Below, in pieces: positions 51,540 through 60,796 of a stretch of DNA of 64,000 nucleotides. Source of the stretch: SAR92 clade bacterium H921 (GTDB lineage Bacteria > Pseudomonadota > Gammaproteobacteria > Pseudomonadales > Porticoccaceae); assembly GCA_025153755.1 (NCBI GenBank), contig JAOALD010000001.1:434001-498000 (forward strand), read 5' to 3'. Under the pieces are notes generated by a model. That model was not told the origin of the DNA, ran no database searches, and saw nothing but the letters and a program-made list of their open reading frames with translations. How positions within the stretch are numbered: position 1 is the first letter of the stretch; each line of letters opens with the position of its first letter. Both the position numbers and the translations under genes were made by a program.

Positions 51540-53729
51540 ATGAATCACAGAAGAGCTAAGTGGCCTAGCTTCGGTCTCTATACCCGTGTTTTGCTGGCAT
51601 GCGTAGCACTTGCCTCCTGTTCAGAATCAGAAGTGGACAAATCTAGTGAATTATTCAGCTCCGCGGCCGATGTGCATTTAGACCAGGCTATTATTCAGCA
51701 GACCATTGAAATAGACGCGCTCCTAGCCACCGCAGAATCCGGCGCCTTGGGCGGCGACTACACTCTATTCGAAACCCAGAGCGAATTACTAAACCGTCAA
51801 AAGCCACCTGAGCCAAGTACTATAGTTGAGCTAGATAGCGGTATTCAGGAACGTAACGCCTATTACGGCGATTTGCATGTTCATACAGCGTACTCTTTCG
51901 ATGGCTACTCGTTTGGCACCCTTGCCACTCCCTATGATGCCTACCGTTTTGCCAGAGGAGAGGCGATTAAAAATCCCGCTGGCTTTAACATGCAGCTCAC
52001 AAGGGCGATGGATTTTTATGCAGTTACTGACCATGGAATCTTTCTAGGATTGGTGAAAGCGGCGGCAGATACGTCTAACAGTTTTTCCAAAAATCCATTC
52101 GCGGAGCCCTATCATGGCATGAACGACTCTGACAATTTAGGCACAGGTGTTATTAGTAGGGCAAAACGTCTATTGGCATTTTCGGATTTTATTCCCAGTA
52201 CTATTCAGGGCATAAACAATGGAAGTCTCAGCCGTGAAGAAGTGCTTGGAGTAGCGAGAAGTGCCTGGGAAGACACAGTGAATGCTGCCGACCAATTTAA
52301 TGACCCGGGTAGCTTCACCACATTTGTGGCCTATGAATATACAACGTCCAGTGCTGAGATGGGCAACTTACACCGCAATGTTATCTTTGAGGGGACGCAG
52401 AGCCTACCGCGCGAGCCGTTTTCCCGCGCCCATTCGACTAACCCTGAAGATCTCTGGAGCTGGATGGATGAGCTACGAAGCAAAGGTGTTGAAAGCCTGG
52501 CCATACCTCATAACTCAAACGGCTCTAATGGTGAGATGTTTAAGATTACCGACTGGAACAATAATCCTATTAATGAGGCCTATGTACAGCAGCGTACTAG
52601 AAATGAGCCAGTCGTAGAGATTACTCAAATAAAAGGTACCTCTGAAACCCATCCTATTTTATCCACCCGTGATGAATGGGCGGGTTTTGAAATTACCCCA
52701 TATCGAGTGGCAACAGGTGCCCTTAGTAAGGTCGATGGTTCCTATGTGCGCCAAGCAATGTTAAAGGGTCTGACGCTTGAGCAGCAAGGTATTGGCAATC
52801 CCTACCAGTTTGGTTTTATTGGTTCTAGTGATACTCATTCAGCGGCTAGTCAGAATGACGAGGCCGCTTTTGTTTCTAAGTTGGGGGTATTATCGAGCTA
52901 CCCAGACCAGCGAGGCTCTACCCCGATAACAGGGATAACCGGACAGATCGCTTTTTACGGTAACAAATTAATGTCAGCGATAAGGCCCACGCCCTTGGGT
53001 AAAACCCTCTACGTCAAGGTCGATGGTAATGTCTATGCGGGTGGCGCTACTCCCACATTCGGGGCCTCCGGCCTGGCGGCGGTATGGGCCGAGGAAAACA
53101 CCAGAGACTCTATTTATAGCGCCTTTAGACGTAAAGAAGTGTTCGCAACCTCAGGGCCAAGGTTGAGAATTCGATTATTTGCGGGGTACGGTTTCGACCA
53201 GAGTATGCTCACAGCGGCCGATGGTATCGAGCGGGCTTACGCCACAGGTGTGAGTATGGGCGGTACTCTGCTGCGGCAAGACAGAACGCTGGAGGGCGTG
53301 GGATCGCCAGGGTTTATGGTGATGGCCTCAGCTGACCCGGAAAATGCACCGTTACAACGCCTACAAATAATCAAAGGCTGGATCGATGCAGATGGCACTA
53401 CCCACGAGGATATTATTGATATTGCCTGCGCCAACGGTGCGCAGGTAAACCCTGAGACTAACCGCTGCCCAGACAATGGTGCCCGAGTTGATATCTCTGA
53501 TTGCACGATCAGCCCCAGGGTGGGTTCCATGGAGTTAGCAACCCTATGGCATGACCCCAACTTTAACGCCGACCAGAGGGCATTCTATTACGCCCGTGTG
53601 CTTGAGAACCCTACTTGCAGATGGTCAACCTGGGATGCTATTCGTGAGGGGGTTGCCCCAAGATCCGATTTGGCGACCACCCTACAGGAGCGGGCCTGGT
53701 CTTCACCTATTCAGTACATGATCCGATAG
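51540..53729 (+). CDS. DUF3604 domain lipoprotein (PHP-like metal-dependent hydrolase)
   Basis: A 729-residue lipoprotein with lipobox ALASC-S at about residue 27. The DUF3604 domain carries PHP-type metal-binding motifs: YYGDLHVHTAYSFDGY, DFYAVTDHGIFLG, IPHNSNGSNG and FIGSSDTHSAAS. Its ending SARIRL-like segment and conserved disulfide-size cysteines late in the chain are typical. The family is common in marine gammaproteobacteria, probably acting in the periplasm as a phosphoesterase-like hydrolase, but no substrate is established. Monocistronic: a long palindrome follows it. Confidence 0.9.
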   Translation: MNHRRAKWPSFGLYTRVLLACVALASCSESEVDKSSELFSSAADVHLDQAIIQQTIEIDALLATAESGALGGDYTLFETQSELLNRQKPPEPSTIVELDSGIQERNAYYGDLHVHTAYSFDGYSFGTLATPYDAYRFARGEAIKNPAGFNMQLTRAMDFYAVTDHGIFLGLVKAAADTSNSFSKNPFAEPYHGMNDSDNLGTGVISRAKRLLAFSDFIPSTIQGINNGSLSREEVLGVARSAWEDTVNAADQFNDPGSFTTFVAYEYTTSSAEMGNLHRNVIFEGTQSLPREPFSRAHSTNPEDLWSWMDELRSKGVESLAIPHNSNGSNGEMFKITDWNNNPINEAYVQQRTRNEPVVEITQIKGTSETHPILSTRDEWAGFEITPYRVATGALSKVDGSYVRQAMLKGLTLEQQGIGNPYQFGFIGSSDTHSAASQNDEAAFVSKLGVLSSYPDQRGSTPITGITGQIAFYGNKLMSAIRPTPLGKTLYVKVDGNVYAGGATPTFGASGLAAVWAEENTRDSIYSAFRRKEVFATSGPRLRIRLFAGYGFDQSMLTAADGIERAYATGVSMGGTLLRQDRTLEGVGSPGFMVMASADPENAPLQRLQIIKGWIDADGTTHEDIIDIACANGAQVNPETNRCPDNGARVDISDCTISPRVGSMELATLWHDPNFNADQRAFYYARVLENPTCRWSTWDAIREGVAPRSDLATTLQERAWSSPIQYMIR

Positions 53730-53758
53730 GGCTCCTATCCCTAAGGACGCTTTAATAT

Positions 53759-53797
53759 TGCATTTGATCATTGTCTTAAAGACAATGATCAAATGCA
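53759..53797. other. 39-bp near-perfect palindrome
   Basis: TGCATTTGATCATTGTCTT, one central A, then its exact reverse complement. It lies 30 bases after the DUF3604 stop. As RNA it would form a 17-18-bp hairpin with a minimal loop; there is no T-run after it. It could be an unusual transcript end, an operator or a mobile-element scar. Confidence 0.85.
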
Positions 53798-53935
53798 GAA
53801 ACCTACATATACACAGCTAAATAAACACGGTTTAATCCTCTCTCTTTATATCTTTTAGAAGGCTGACGGTAGCTACTAACGCTTGACGGCTTGGAACAAT
53901 TACTGAGGGCGGCTAGTTAGAGCTGTGCAGAAAAA

Positions 53936-55222
53936 ATGCAAAAGACTGGTAACAACCTAATTGCTAGGTTTATCAAGAGCATTACAAATATACAGGGCCA
54001 TGAAATAAGAGCCGTAGTAGGCTCATTTGTGTTTGTTGTTGTTCTTATGTCTGCTTATTACATTCTGCGTCCTGTGCGAGATGCGATGGCCAGTGACTGG
54101 ACTGATGCGGAGGTTAGTTGGCTTTGGACGCTTAACTTTTTTATCAGCACCGCGGTTGTTGCTCTATATGGGGCCCTTGTCTCTCGTTTCTGCTTACAGC
54201 TTTTGGTCCCGTCAATTTATGCAATCTTTGCACTGACGTTCATAGCTTTCTACATTCTGGCCTCAACCATAGTCGATCGAACCGTCGTCGAAAAATCCTT
54301 TTATGTATGGGTAAGTGTATTTAGCCTTTTTCATATTTCGGTGTTTTGGAGCTTTATGTCTGACCTGTTCAGCAAGGAACAGGCTGGCAGGCTATTTGGT
54401 ATCATCGCCGCTGGGGCTAGTGTGGGGGGGCTTATTGGGCCGTCAATACCTTCTTTTTTTTCAGCATCTCTGGGCACAGATAACTTGATGCTACTAGCCA
54501 GCGCCATGTTGCTGGTATCTATTCCAATTATTTTTTATTTGCAATCCCTCAAGTCATCGGATTTACACAGCGAGGGTTTGGCTGTGCAACCCCCTAAGGT
54601 AAGAATTGGGGGACATCCATTTGCGGGATTTAGGTTATTTTTTTCCAATCCCTATCTGTTAGGGATCGGTGTTTTTATCTTCTTGTATACAGGTGTCAGT
54701 TCGTTCGTCTACTTTGAGTTGAAGAATTTACTCAGCGAACTCAGTCGCACTGAGCGAACGGCGGTTTGGGCGCGAATGGATCTGGCTGTGAACACGCTCT
54801 CAATTGCAGTCGGGATGTTTGTCACTGGGCGTATTGTCGGAAAATTTGGTATGCCGGTGACGATTGCGCTGGTTCCAGTTCTGATTTCCATAGGGCTTGT
54901 TATTCTAGCTGTCTCTCCGTTTTTGGGTGTCGTTGTGGCTCTACAGGTTATTAGGCGCGCCGGTAATTACGGAGTAACTAGACCGGCGCGGGAGATTTTA
55001 TTTACCCGTGTCGATACGGAGACTCGCTTCAAGGCCAAGCCGGTTATAGACATCGTCGCCTACCGTGGCGGCGATATGCTAATGGCTTGGTTATTCACCG
55101 GCCTAACTCAGGGGTTAGGTTTAGGATTAGCCGCAGTTGCAGCGGTCGGTGCTGGTATAGCTGCACTGTGGTCTATTGTCGGAATCTATCTTGGGCGATG
55201 GTTTGAACGCGGCGAAACTTAG
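53936..55222 (+). CDS. MFS transporter of the NTP/NDP-exchange-like (Npt) group
   Basis: A 428-residue, 12-TM membrane protein. VLMSAYYILRPVRDAMASDW in TM1-loop 1 is the hallmark of the ATP/ADP-carrier-like MFS branch found in free-living bacteria, with GRLFGIIAAGASVGGLIGPS at TM4-TM5 and RPAREILFTRVDTETRFKAK between TM10 and TM11. The substrate in free-living bacteria is unknown; it is probably not ATP scavenging. ATG 53936 is chosen as first start. It lies 93 bases before the MDR gene on the same strand. Confidence 0.85.
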   Translation: MQKTGNNLIARFIKSITNIQGHEIRAVVGSFVFVVVLMSAYYILRPVRDAMASDWTDAEVSWLWTLNFFISTAVVALYGALVSRFCLQLLVPSIYAIFALTFIAFYILASTIVDRTVVEKSFYVWVSVFSLFHISVFWSFMSDLFSKEQAGRLFGIIAAGASVGGLIGPSIPSFFSASLGTDNLMLLASAMLLVSIPIIFYLQSLKSSDLHSEGLAVQPPKVRIGGHPFAGFRLFFSNPYLLGIGVFIFLYTGVSSFVYFELKNLLSELSRTERTAVWARMDLAVNTLSIAVGMFVTGRIVGKFGMPVTIALVPVLISIGLVILAVSPFLGVVVALQVIRRAGNYGVTRPAREILFTRVDTETRFKAKPVIDIVAYRGGDMLMAWLFTGLTQGLGLGLAAVAAVGAGIAALWSIVGIYLGRWFERGET

Positions 55223-55314
55223 GTATTTGACTGGCTGACACGAGCATAGTGGTACACATAATAATTTAAAGACTATAAAACTATAAATTTAATAACAGAA
55301 AACGGAATAGGACT

Positions 55315-56418
55315 ATGAAATATTTTTCGCTAATCATGACCATCACAGTTTCCTTGAGTGCTGCGGTTTTATCCTACGCAGACGGTCATGGTGACCACAG
55401 CAACAATGATCAGGCTATGCTCAAGTACACTGGTTTTAATCAGATCGGCAATCCGGCAGACGTACTCTATGTTAAGGAGCAGGCACCGCAGGCTCTAACT
55501 AGCGGTGAGGTAAGAGTACGCGTTTTAGCTGCTCCAATTAATCCTTCAGACCTGTTGCAGATTGCCGGGAAATATGGGAAGGATGCAGTTTTGCCGGCCA
55601 AAGGGGGCAGTGAAGGCGTTGGCCGTGTTATCGAGGTGACGCCAGAGGCGAGCTATCTAAAGGTCGGTCAGCTGGTGCTTATTTTAGGAGGTGGCACTTG
55701 GCGAGATGAGATTGTGGCCCCTGCAACTGGATTTCTACCCCTACCTAATATGGGCCCACTTGAGTCGGAGGTAATTGAACAGCTGGGTATGTCAGTGGTG
55801 AACCCGATCACGGCTATGTTGATGTTAACCTCTTTTGTGGAGCTGAAACAGGGACAGTGGATTGTTCAAAGTGCTGCAAATTCTGCTGTTGGTGGCTATG
55901 TCATTCAACTCGCCAAGCAGCGTGGCTTAAAGACGGTTAATGTGGTCCGTCGTGAGGGGCTGGCTGAGGAACTAATGGCTAAGGGCGCAGATGTGGTGTT
56001 GGTTGATGGACCAGATTTGACTGCACGGATTGCTCGCGCCACTGGCAATGAGCCAGTGAATCTGGCCCTCGACCCTGTGGGTGGTGATACCTATACCCGA
56101 CTCACCAATAGCTTAGGTTATGGTGGAACCATAGTAGCCTACGGGATGCTGTCAGGAAAACCTGCGACCATCAATACGGGCATGACAATATTCAAGGACA
56201 TTCGCAATCGCGGATTTTGGTTAGCCAAATGGTATGACAATGCATCATTGGCAGACAAGCAGGCAGCATTTGGAACAATAATACCCCTTATTGCTAGTGG
56301 TGTTTTAAAAGCCGATATTGATTCACGCTTTACCGTAGGAGAGATCAAGCAAGCAGTTACGCGCGCGGCTCAAGGTGGTAGAAAAGGTAAGGTCCTAGTA
56401 GTTCCAGAAGTAAACTAA
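55315..56418 (+). CDS. Zinc-independent MDR oxidoreductase (enoyl reductase/quinone oxidoreductase-like) with signal peptide
   Basis: A 367-residue medium-chain dehydrogenase/reductase. It has the GroES-like N-domain (VRVLAAPINPSDLLQIAGKY, the MECR-type IN-SD signature), Rossmann segment WIVQSAANSAVGGYVIQLAK, then VNLALDPVGGDTY and GGTIVAYGM. Catalytic zinc ligands are absent. MECR relatives reduce 2-enoyl thioesters or quinones with NADPH. An N-terminal signal peptide (FSLIMTITVSLSAAVLSYA) and a His-rich mature start (DGHGDHSNNDQ) are unusual for an NAD(P)H enzyme. ATG 55315 is preceded by AATAGGA. Confidence 0.88.
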   Translation: MKYFSLIMTITVSLSAAVLSYADGHGDHSNNDQAMLKYTGFNQIGNPADVLYVKEQAPQALTSGEVRVRVLAAPINPSDLLQIAGKYGKDAVLPAKGGSEGVGRVIEVTPEASYLKVGQLVLILGGGTWRDEIVAPATGFLPLPNMGPLESEVIEQLGMSVVNPITAMLMLTSFVELKQGQWIVQSAANSAVGGYVIQLAKQRGLKTVNVVRREGLAEELMAKGADVVLVDGPDLTARIARATGNEPVNLALDPVGGDTYTRLTNSLGYGGTIVAYGMLSGKPATINTGMTIFKDIRNRGFWLAKWYDNASLADKQAAFGTIIPLIASGVLKADIDSRFTVGEIKQAVTRAAQGGRKGKVLVVPEVN

Positions 56419-57082
56419 GACTGCCTATTGGGTGTGAATGAGCCTGGTCCTCGAAAATCTTCATTCTTTATAGTGCCTCGTGCACGGTGAGGCCATGGGT
56501 TTCGACTATAGAACGACGGTCGAGCAACATGGCCTGTTGAAGATATATATGCAAACTTTTTGTAGACCCTAAAAGGTTTACTCCCAGATGCTGAAAGTAA
56601 AAGTCCTTGCGCTGAATCTATTAGTCTGACGTCTTTTATTGAGGAACAGCCATTTTTACAGCCCAGACAAAACCTTGGGAAAATGATGAACTCTAGATGC
56701 GATCGACAATCTATGATCTTGTCGATCGACTCTATGGTGGTGACACCTAATACCGTTGTTCTAATTCTCTGCCTTTGATAGGGAGTCATCCAATTTTGGA
56801 CGATACCAATAATTAGTCAGCCTTATTATGCTGGCTGAAACTCTCATATTAAATGCGGCCAGCAATTCAGGGTCTGGGGAAATTATGTGGGAAATTTTAT
56901 ATTTGAAAAATCCAAAAATCTCAATCGACATGCTATAGTACGCATTGATTTTGTGTAATATATCGACCCAAACTTTGACAGTGAATGTTATTTAATAATA
57001 ACGTTTTCAATCCAGTTTCGCTGTCGTCTAATATCATTCTGGCCATACCATTTAAATTAGAAAAGAAGACTTAAAAGATTCG
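56419..57082. other. 664-base stretch without a supported gene
   Basis: A 124-codon minus frame (56415-56789) has no family features, overlaps the MDR stop and lacks a ribosome-binding site. Plus-strand fragments (EAMGFDYRTTVEQHGLL; FIEEQPFLQPRQNLGKM) look coding-like but are short and frame-broken, perhaps a decayed gene. 56930-57060 is A+T-rich and probably holds the MATE gene promoter. Confidence 0.45.
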
Positions 57083-58444
57083 ATGAATACTGAGCATAAA
57101 GTAGATAGTAATGTCCTTGAAGGTCCGATATTTCCAATCTTTATAAAGTACATGATGCCCTCTTTGCTGGGGTTGATTGCCATGACATCTGGTTCATTGA
57201 TCGATGGTATGTTTATTGGCAACTATGAGGGAGTGACTGCGCTGGCAGCAGTCAATCTTATTATTCCCATTACCACGTTGCTATTCGGCGTTAGTATGAT
57301 GATATCGATTGGCGGCTCTGTGCGTGGCGGCAAGTATTTGGGCGAAAAAAATATCTCTGCAGCATCAGCAATTTTCAGCAAAACTCTAATGTTTATGGTG
57401 GTTTATGGCCTGATAGTGATTGCCTTAGGGCTGGTGTTTGAGGCGGAGATCTTTGCTAGTCTGGGGGCCGATGAGACACTTTTTCCGGTGATGAGTGAAT
57501 ATTATCGGATTATTTTTCCGTTTCTATTCTTCCAGTTTATTGTTATCCAAATATATTTCTTTATTCGCCTAGATGGCTTTCCCAATTTAGCCGCTTTGGG
57601 ACTTGCTATAGGTGCAGCGGTCAATATTTCCCTGGACTATCTGTTTATTGCCGTCTATGACTGGGGACTTACTGGCGCTGCACTGGCGACGGGGATATCA
57701 GAGGTAATGTCTCTCGCGGTTATGCTGTTTTACTTTGTCCACCCAGAACGAAAAATATCTTTTGGATTGCAGCAAAAAAATTGGCAAGAGGTCTTTCAAG
57801 CAGCTTATAACGGTATCTCTGAATTTATTAATGAAGTGTCCGGCGCACTGATTGCCTTTATTTTTAACTGGATGCTTATTCAACGTGCGGGCGTTACTGG
57901 TGTGGCCGCCATTACATTAGTCAACTATCTATTGTTTATTGGATTTATTGCGTACTTTGCTATTTCAGATTCTATTCAGGTGATAATTTCGCAAAATTTT
58001 GGGGCGCAAAAACCGGCGAGAATCCGAGCATTCTTGCGTGTCGCCGGTATGATGATTGGCGGAGTCAGTGTAGGTATTATCAGTCTATTGATCTTTGGTA
58101 GTGAATCACTGATCGGCCTGTTTATCGATGTTGAGAAAGATAGCGAAACCCTTGTACTGGCCCTAGAGTTTGTCACCTATGTTTGGCCAGTGTTTATTTT
58201 TGCCGGCTTTACTATGCTGATATCTGGTTACCTCACTGCAGTTCATCTGCCGTTTCAGTCTGCACTAGTGGCTAGCTGCCGCAGTTTAATTATGCCAGCG
58301 GGGTTCCTGATTCTGTTTTATATGCTGTTATCAGATTATCGTTTTGTTGCCGCTATTTCTGCTGCCGAGGCGATTAGTTTTATGATTGCGGCAACCCTGT
58401 TTGCGTACCATACCCCGACAAAAATTATTCGAGAGCAGGGTTGA
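57083..58444 (+). CDS. MATE family efflux transporter
   Basis: A 453-residue, 12-TM multidrug/oligosaccharidyl-lipid/polysaccharide-fold exporter of the MATE type. The N-terminal half has YMMPSLLGLIAMTSGSLIDG, MFIGNYEGVTALAAVNL and GGSVRGGKYLGEKN, and the second half the mirror segment NEVSGALIAFIFNWML with SQNFGAQKPARIRAF. This subgroup (short loops, LIDGMFIG) resembles the DinF/YeeO-like Na+- or H+-coupled drug exporters. The substrate is not predictable. It stands alone, convergent with the LysR gene. Confidence 0.92.
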   Translation: MNTEHKVDSNVLEGPIFPIFIKYMMPSLLGLIAMTSGSLIDGMFIGNYEGVTALAAVNLIIPITTLLFGVSMMISIGGSVRGGKYLGEKNISAASAIFSKTLMFMVVYGLIVIALGLVFEAEIFASLGADETLFPVMSEYYRIIFPFLFFQFIVIQIYFFIRLDGFPNLAALGLAIGAAVNISLDYLFIAVYDWGLTGAALATGISEVMSLAVMLFYFVHPERKISFGLQQKNWQEVFQAAYNGISEFINEVSGALIAFIFNWMLIQRAGVTGVAAITLVNYLLFIGFIAYFAISDSIQVIISQNFGAQKPARIRAFLRVAGMMIGGVSVGIISLLIFGSESLIGLFIDVEKDSETLVLALEFVTYVWPVFIFAGFTMLISGYLTAVHLPFQSALVASCRSLIMPAGFLILFYMLLSDYRFVAAISAAEAISFMIAATLFAYHTPTKIIREQG

Positions 58445-58550
58445 GGGAATTTGCGGGCATGTTACTTCTAAAGTCGTGTTTATAAAAATAAAAATCGCTA
58501 CCTGCCTTTCTCTTTGAAGTAGATTTAGAGTAAACCAAGAAGATTAAATG

Positions 58551-59453
58551 CTAGGATGATTTTATGTGGCTTACTAAAAAGTCCACCGCTACCTTCACCT
58601 TTGGTACTAAATATTGCTGCTTTTGGTAAAGCAGAAATATTGCTAGATTTTTATTTTGATTAATTCGCAGCTTTGGTTTGATCATTAGTTCTCTTAGGTC
58701 TCCGCTATCTAAATGCTGCTGAACCGACCATCTGGGTGCCATACATATGCCATGGCCTAAAGCCGTCTGCTGGCGAATCCAGGTACCATTGTTAGAAATG
58801 CTCAGCACCTTCCCCGATACATCTAGCCACTCCCCATTGTGTTCACACAACCAGGGAGAGGGGCCATTGGGCGTGCGGAAAAACAATCCTTTATGATCAC
58901 GCAAATCAGTAGCAATTTTAGGTGTTCCATTCAATGCTAAGTAGTCTGGCGAGGCTACCGGGATAAACTCATTGTCCATTAGACGTACGGCCTGAACTCT
59001 CTCATTGGGCGCATAACCGCCACGGATGGCAATATCTACTTCGTCCCTAGAAAGAGTAGATAACTCGTCACTGAAACTCACATCTAAAACAATTTCTGGA
59101 TACAGAGTTTTAAATTGTTCGAGCAGCGGTATGAGGATTTGTTCGCCAAAGGTCACCATAGTGCTGATTCGCAGAAAGCCTGTGGGTTTAGCCTGATAGC
59201 TTCTAACTGACTCGTCACTATGCTCTAACTGTGCCAATACATCTTGCACCTGCTTGTAATAAAGCTGTCCAATCTCAGTAACTCGGACCACACGGGTGGT
59301 TCGCCTAAGCAGATTTGCCCCCAGACTCTTTTCGAGATCGGCAATACGCCTAGACAATGATGAGGCTGGGACCGAGAAAGTCTCTGCCGCCTTTGTAAAG
59401 CTACCTGTCTCCACCACCTTGTTAAAGTAGCGCAATGCCCTAAGTTGATCTAT
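58551..59453 (-). CDS. LysR family transcriptional regulator (start codon uncertain)
   Basis: A ~300-residue LysR regulator of the AaeR/DsdC-like subgroup: RYFNKVVETGSFTKAAETF, SLSRRIADLEKSLGANLLRR, then an effector domain (GFLRISTMVTFGEQILIPLL, VDIAIRGG, GHGICMAPRW). Homologues normally begin MDxLRALRYF. Here that position is an ATA codon (59453), reading IDQLRALRYF, and the first conventional start is TTG at 59435, which would clip the first helix. Either ATA is used or a start was lost. It is divergent from the alpha/beta hydrolase gene. Confidence 0.85.
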   Translation of the reverse strand: MDQLRALRYFNKVVETGSFTKAAETFSVPASSLSRRIADLEKSLGANLLRRTTRVVRVTEIGQLYYKQVQDVLAQLEHSDESVRSYQAKPTGFLRISTMVTFGEQILIPLLEQFKTLYPEIVLDVSFSDELSTLSRDEVDIAIRGGYAPNERVQAVRLMDNEFIPVASPDYLALNGTPKIATDLRDHKGLFFRTPNGPSPWLCEHNGEWLDVSGKVLSISNNGTWIRQQTALGHGICMAPRWSVQQHLDSGDLRELMIKPKLRINQNKNLAIFLLYQKQQYLVPKVKVAVDFLVSHIKSS

Positions 59454-59615
59454 TGTTGTGTTCTCTATCTCGATCTTATTATTGCTGAAAAGGCAATAGA
59501 ATAACCTAATTAGTGCCTCTTGTGGTGCTCATTAATTCAAGAAAAGTTAGTCCGGTTGTATTGACTAGTTAACGACTGTGGTTACAGTAGAGGACTATTA
59601 TCAGGATTAGATAAA

Positions 59616-60521
59616 TTGCATTTACTCAACAAAAAAATTGTTATTGGTATTGGTATTTTTATAAGCCTACCAGTTTTAGCGATGCTGATTGTGGCTTGGA
59701 CCATGACGTCTAATATTATGTATCCTCGTTATGTCTGCAGTGAACAGCACTTTATCTATTGTGGTGATCCCTCTCAGCTAGGTCTAAGATTTGAAGACAT
59801 CTCCTTTACAGCAGATGATGGATATGAACTAAATAGCTGGTATATCCCCGCCCAGCAATCAACCAAAGCAGTTATTTTCGTTCATGGCCATGGAGCCGAT
59901 CGGCATGAGGGTATGCGCTGGTTTAGTGCTATTCATAAAGCGGGCTTTAATATACTGGCCCTGGATCTGAGAAATAGTGGCAAGAATCGGCCCGCTTTTT
60001 CGTCAATGGGCTACTTCGAGAAAAAGGATGTGCAGGCGGCAGTAGATTATTTGTATAGGCAAACCCAGGTGCAGAGCGTTGGGATCTTTGGCACGTCTAT
60101 GGGAGCAGTAACCTCAATTATGGCGATGGATAAGGATTCGCGCATAGGGGCAGGGGTTTTTGAGGCAGGCTGGTCAAACCTGAATGACCTCTTTACCCAG
60201 CTTATTACGAAACAGCTTGGCCTACCGAGCTTTCCTCTTTTGCCTTTAATAAGCTGGATACTAGAGTGGCGAACTGGATTGGATATGGACCAATTGAACC
60301 CGCAACAAATACTGGGAGATATTACGCCCAGACCAGTATTCATTATTCATTGCACCGGAGACAGGCTAATTGATTTCTCCCATGGGGAACGTAATTTTGA
60401 AGCTGCCAATGAGCCCAAAGAATTTTGGCAGTCCTCCTGCCAGACTCATGCCAGAGCCTGGCAATCGGATCCAGACTATATTGAAAAACGCGTTACCAAG
60501 TATTATCTAAAATATCTCTAG
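59616..60521 (+). CDS. Membrane-anchored alpha/beta hydrolase (intact paralogue)
   Basis: A 301-residue alpha/beta hydrolase anchored by residues 7-29 (IVIGIGIFISLPVLAMLIVAW). FVHGHGADRHEG oxyanion region, nucleophile GTSMGA, acid in HCTGDRLIDF, and catalytic His in QTHARAW followed by DPDYIEKRVTKYYLKYL. All triad parts are present, in contrast to the copy at 15535. It is periplasm-facing by anchor topology, probably an esterase or peptidase-like hydrolase; the substrate is unknown. TTG start with AGGA nine bases upstream; no better start is in frame. It is divergent from the LysR gene, its likely regulator. Confidence 0.88.
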   Translation: MHLLNKKIVIGIGIFISLPVLAMLIVAWTMTSNIMYPRYVCSEQHFIYCGDPSQLGLRFEDISFTADDGYELNSWYIPAQQSTKAVIFVHGHGADRHEGMRWFSAIHKAGFNILALDLRNSGKNRPAFSSMGYFEKKDVQAAVDYLYRQTQVQSVGIFGTSMGAVTSIMAMDKDSRIGAGVFEAGWSNLNDLFTQLITKQLGLPSFPLLPLISWILEWRTGLDMDQLNPQQILGDITPRPVFIIHCTGDRLIDFSHGERNFEAANEPKEFWQSSCQTHARAWQSDPDYIEKRVTKYYLKYL

Positions 60522-60732
60522 GCTACTGACTGTGCTGTATAACAGAGCATGTTGCACATTCCCGCGCCAGATTCTGGTGCATTTTTATCCTCTCCAATCA
60601 ATAGTCGCGCTCAAAAGCAGTGGCTTGATCCTAATATCTCTGGTTTCTTAGAGCTTGGCATACTTCTTGTATTACTTGTAAACATCAGGAGCCAATAGGC
60701 TCATGACAGCTCTGAATCTTCAGGCAACGGAG

Positions 60733-60770
60733 CCTGCGCTTAGTGGTACCTTTGCGCAGGTTTTTTTTTT
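60733..60770 (+). terminator. Leader terminator upstream of the porin gene
   Basis: CCTGCGC / GCGCAGG stem (14-nt loop) followed by ten Ts, ending 26 bases before the porin ATG. It is preceded by a smaller hairpin GAGCC-AATA-GGCTC (60690-60703). A strong terminator between promoter region and gene suggests attenuation/antitermination control, and NasT encoded downstream is an antiterminator of this kind. Confidence 0.75.
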
Positions 60771-60796
60771 GAGTAATAACATTGATAGGAACCAAT

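Noticed and set aside
56415-56789. 124-codon minus-strand gene
   Set aside because: It overlaps the MDR stop, has no ribosome-binding site and its composition is unlike the neighbouring proteins.
60680-60796. Metabolite riboswitch before the porin
   Set aside because: No consensus of a known riboswitch class was recognised. An ANTAR-type antitermination leader is more economical given nasT next door.
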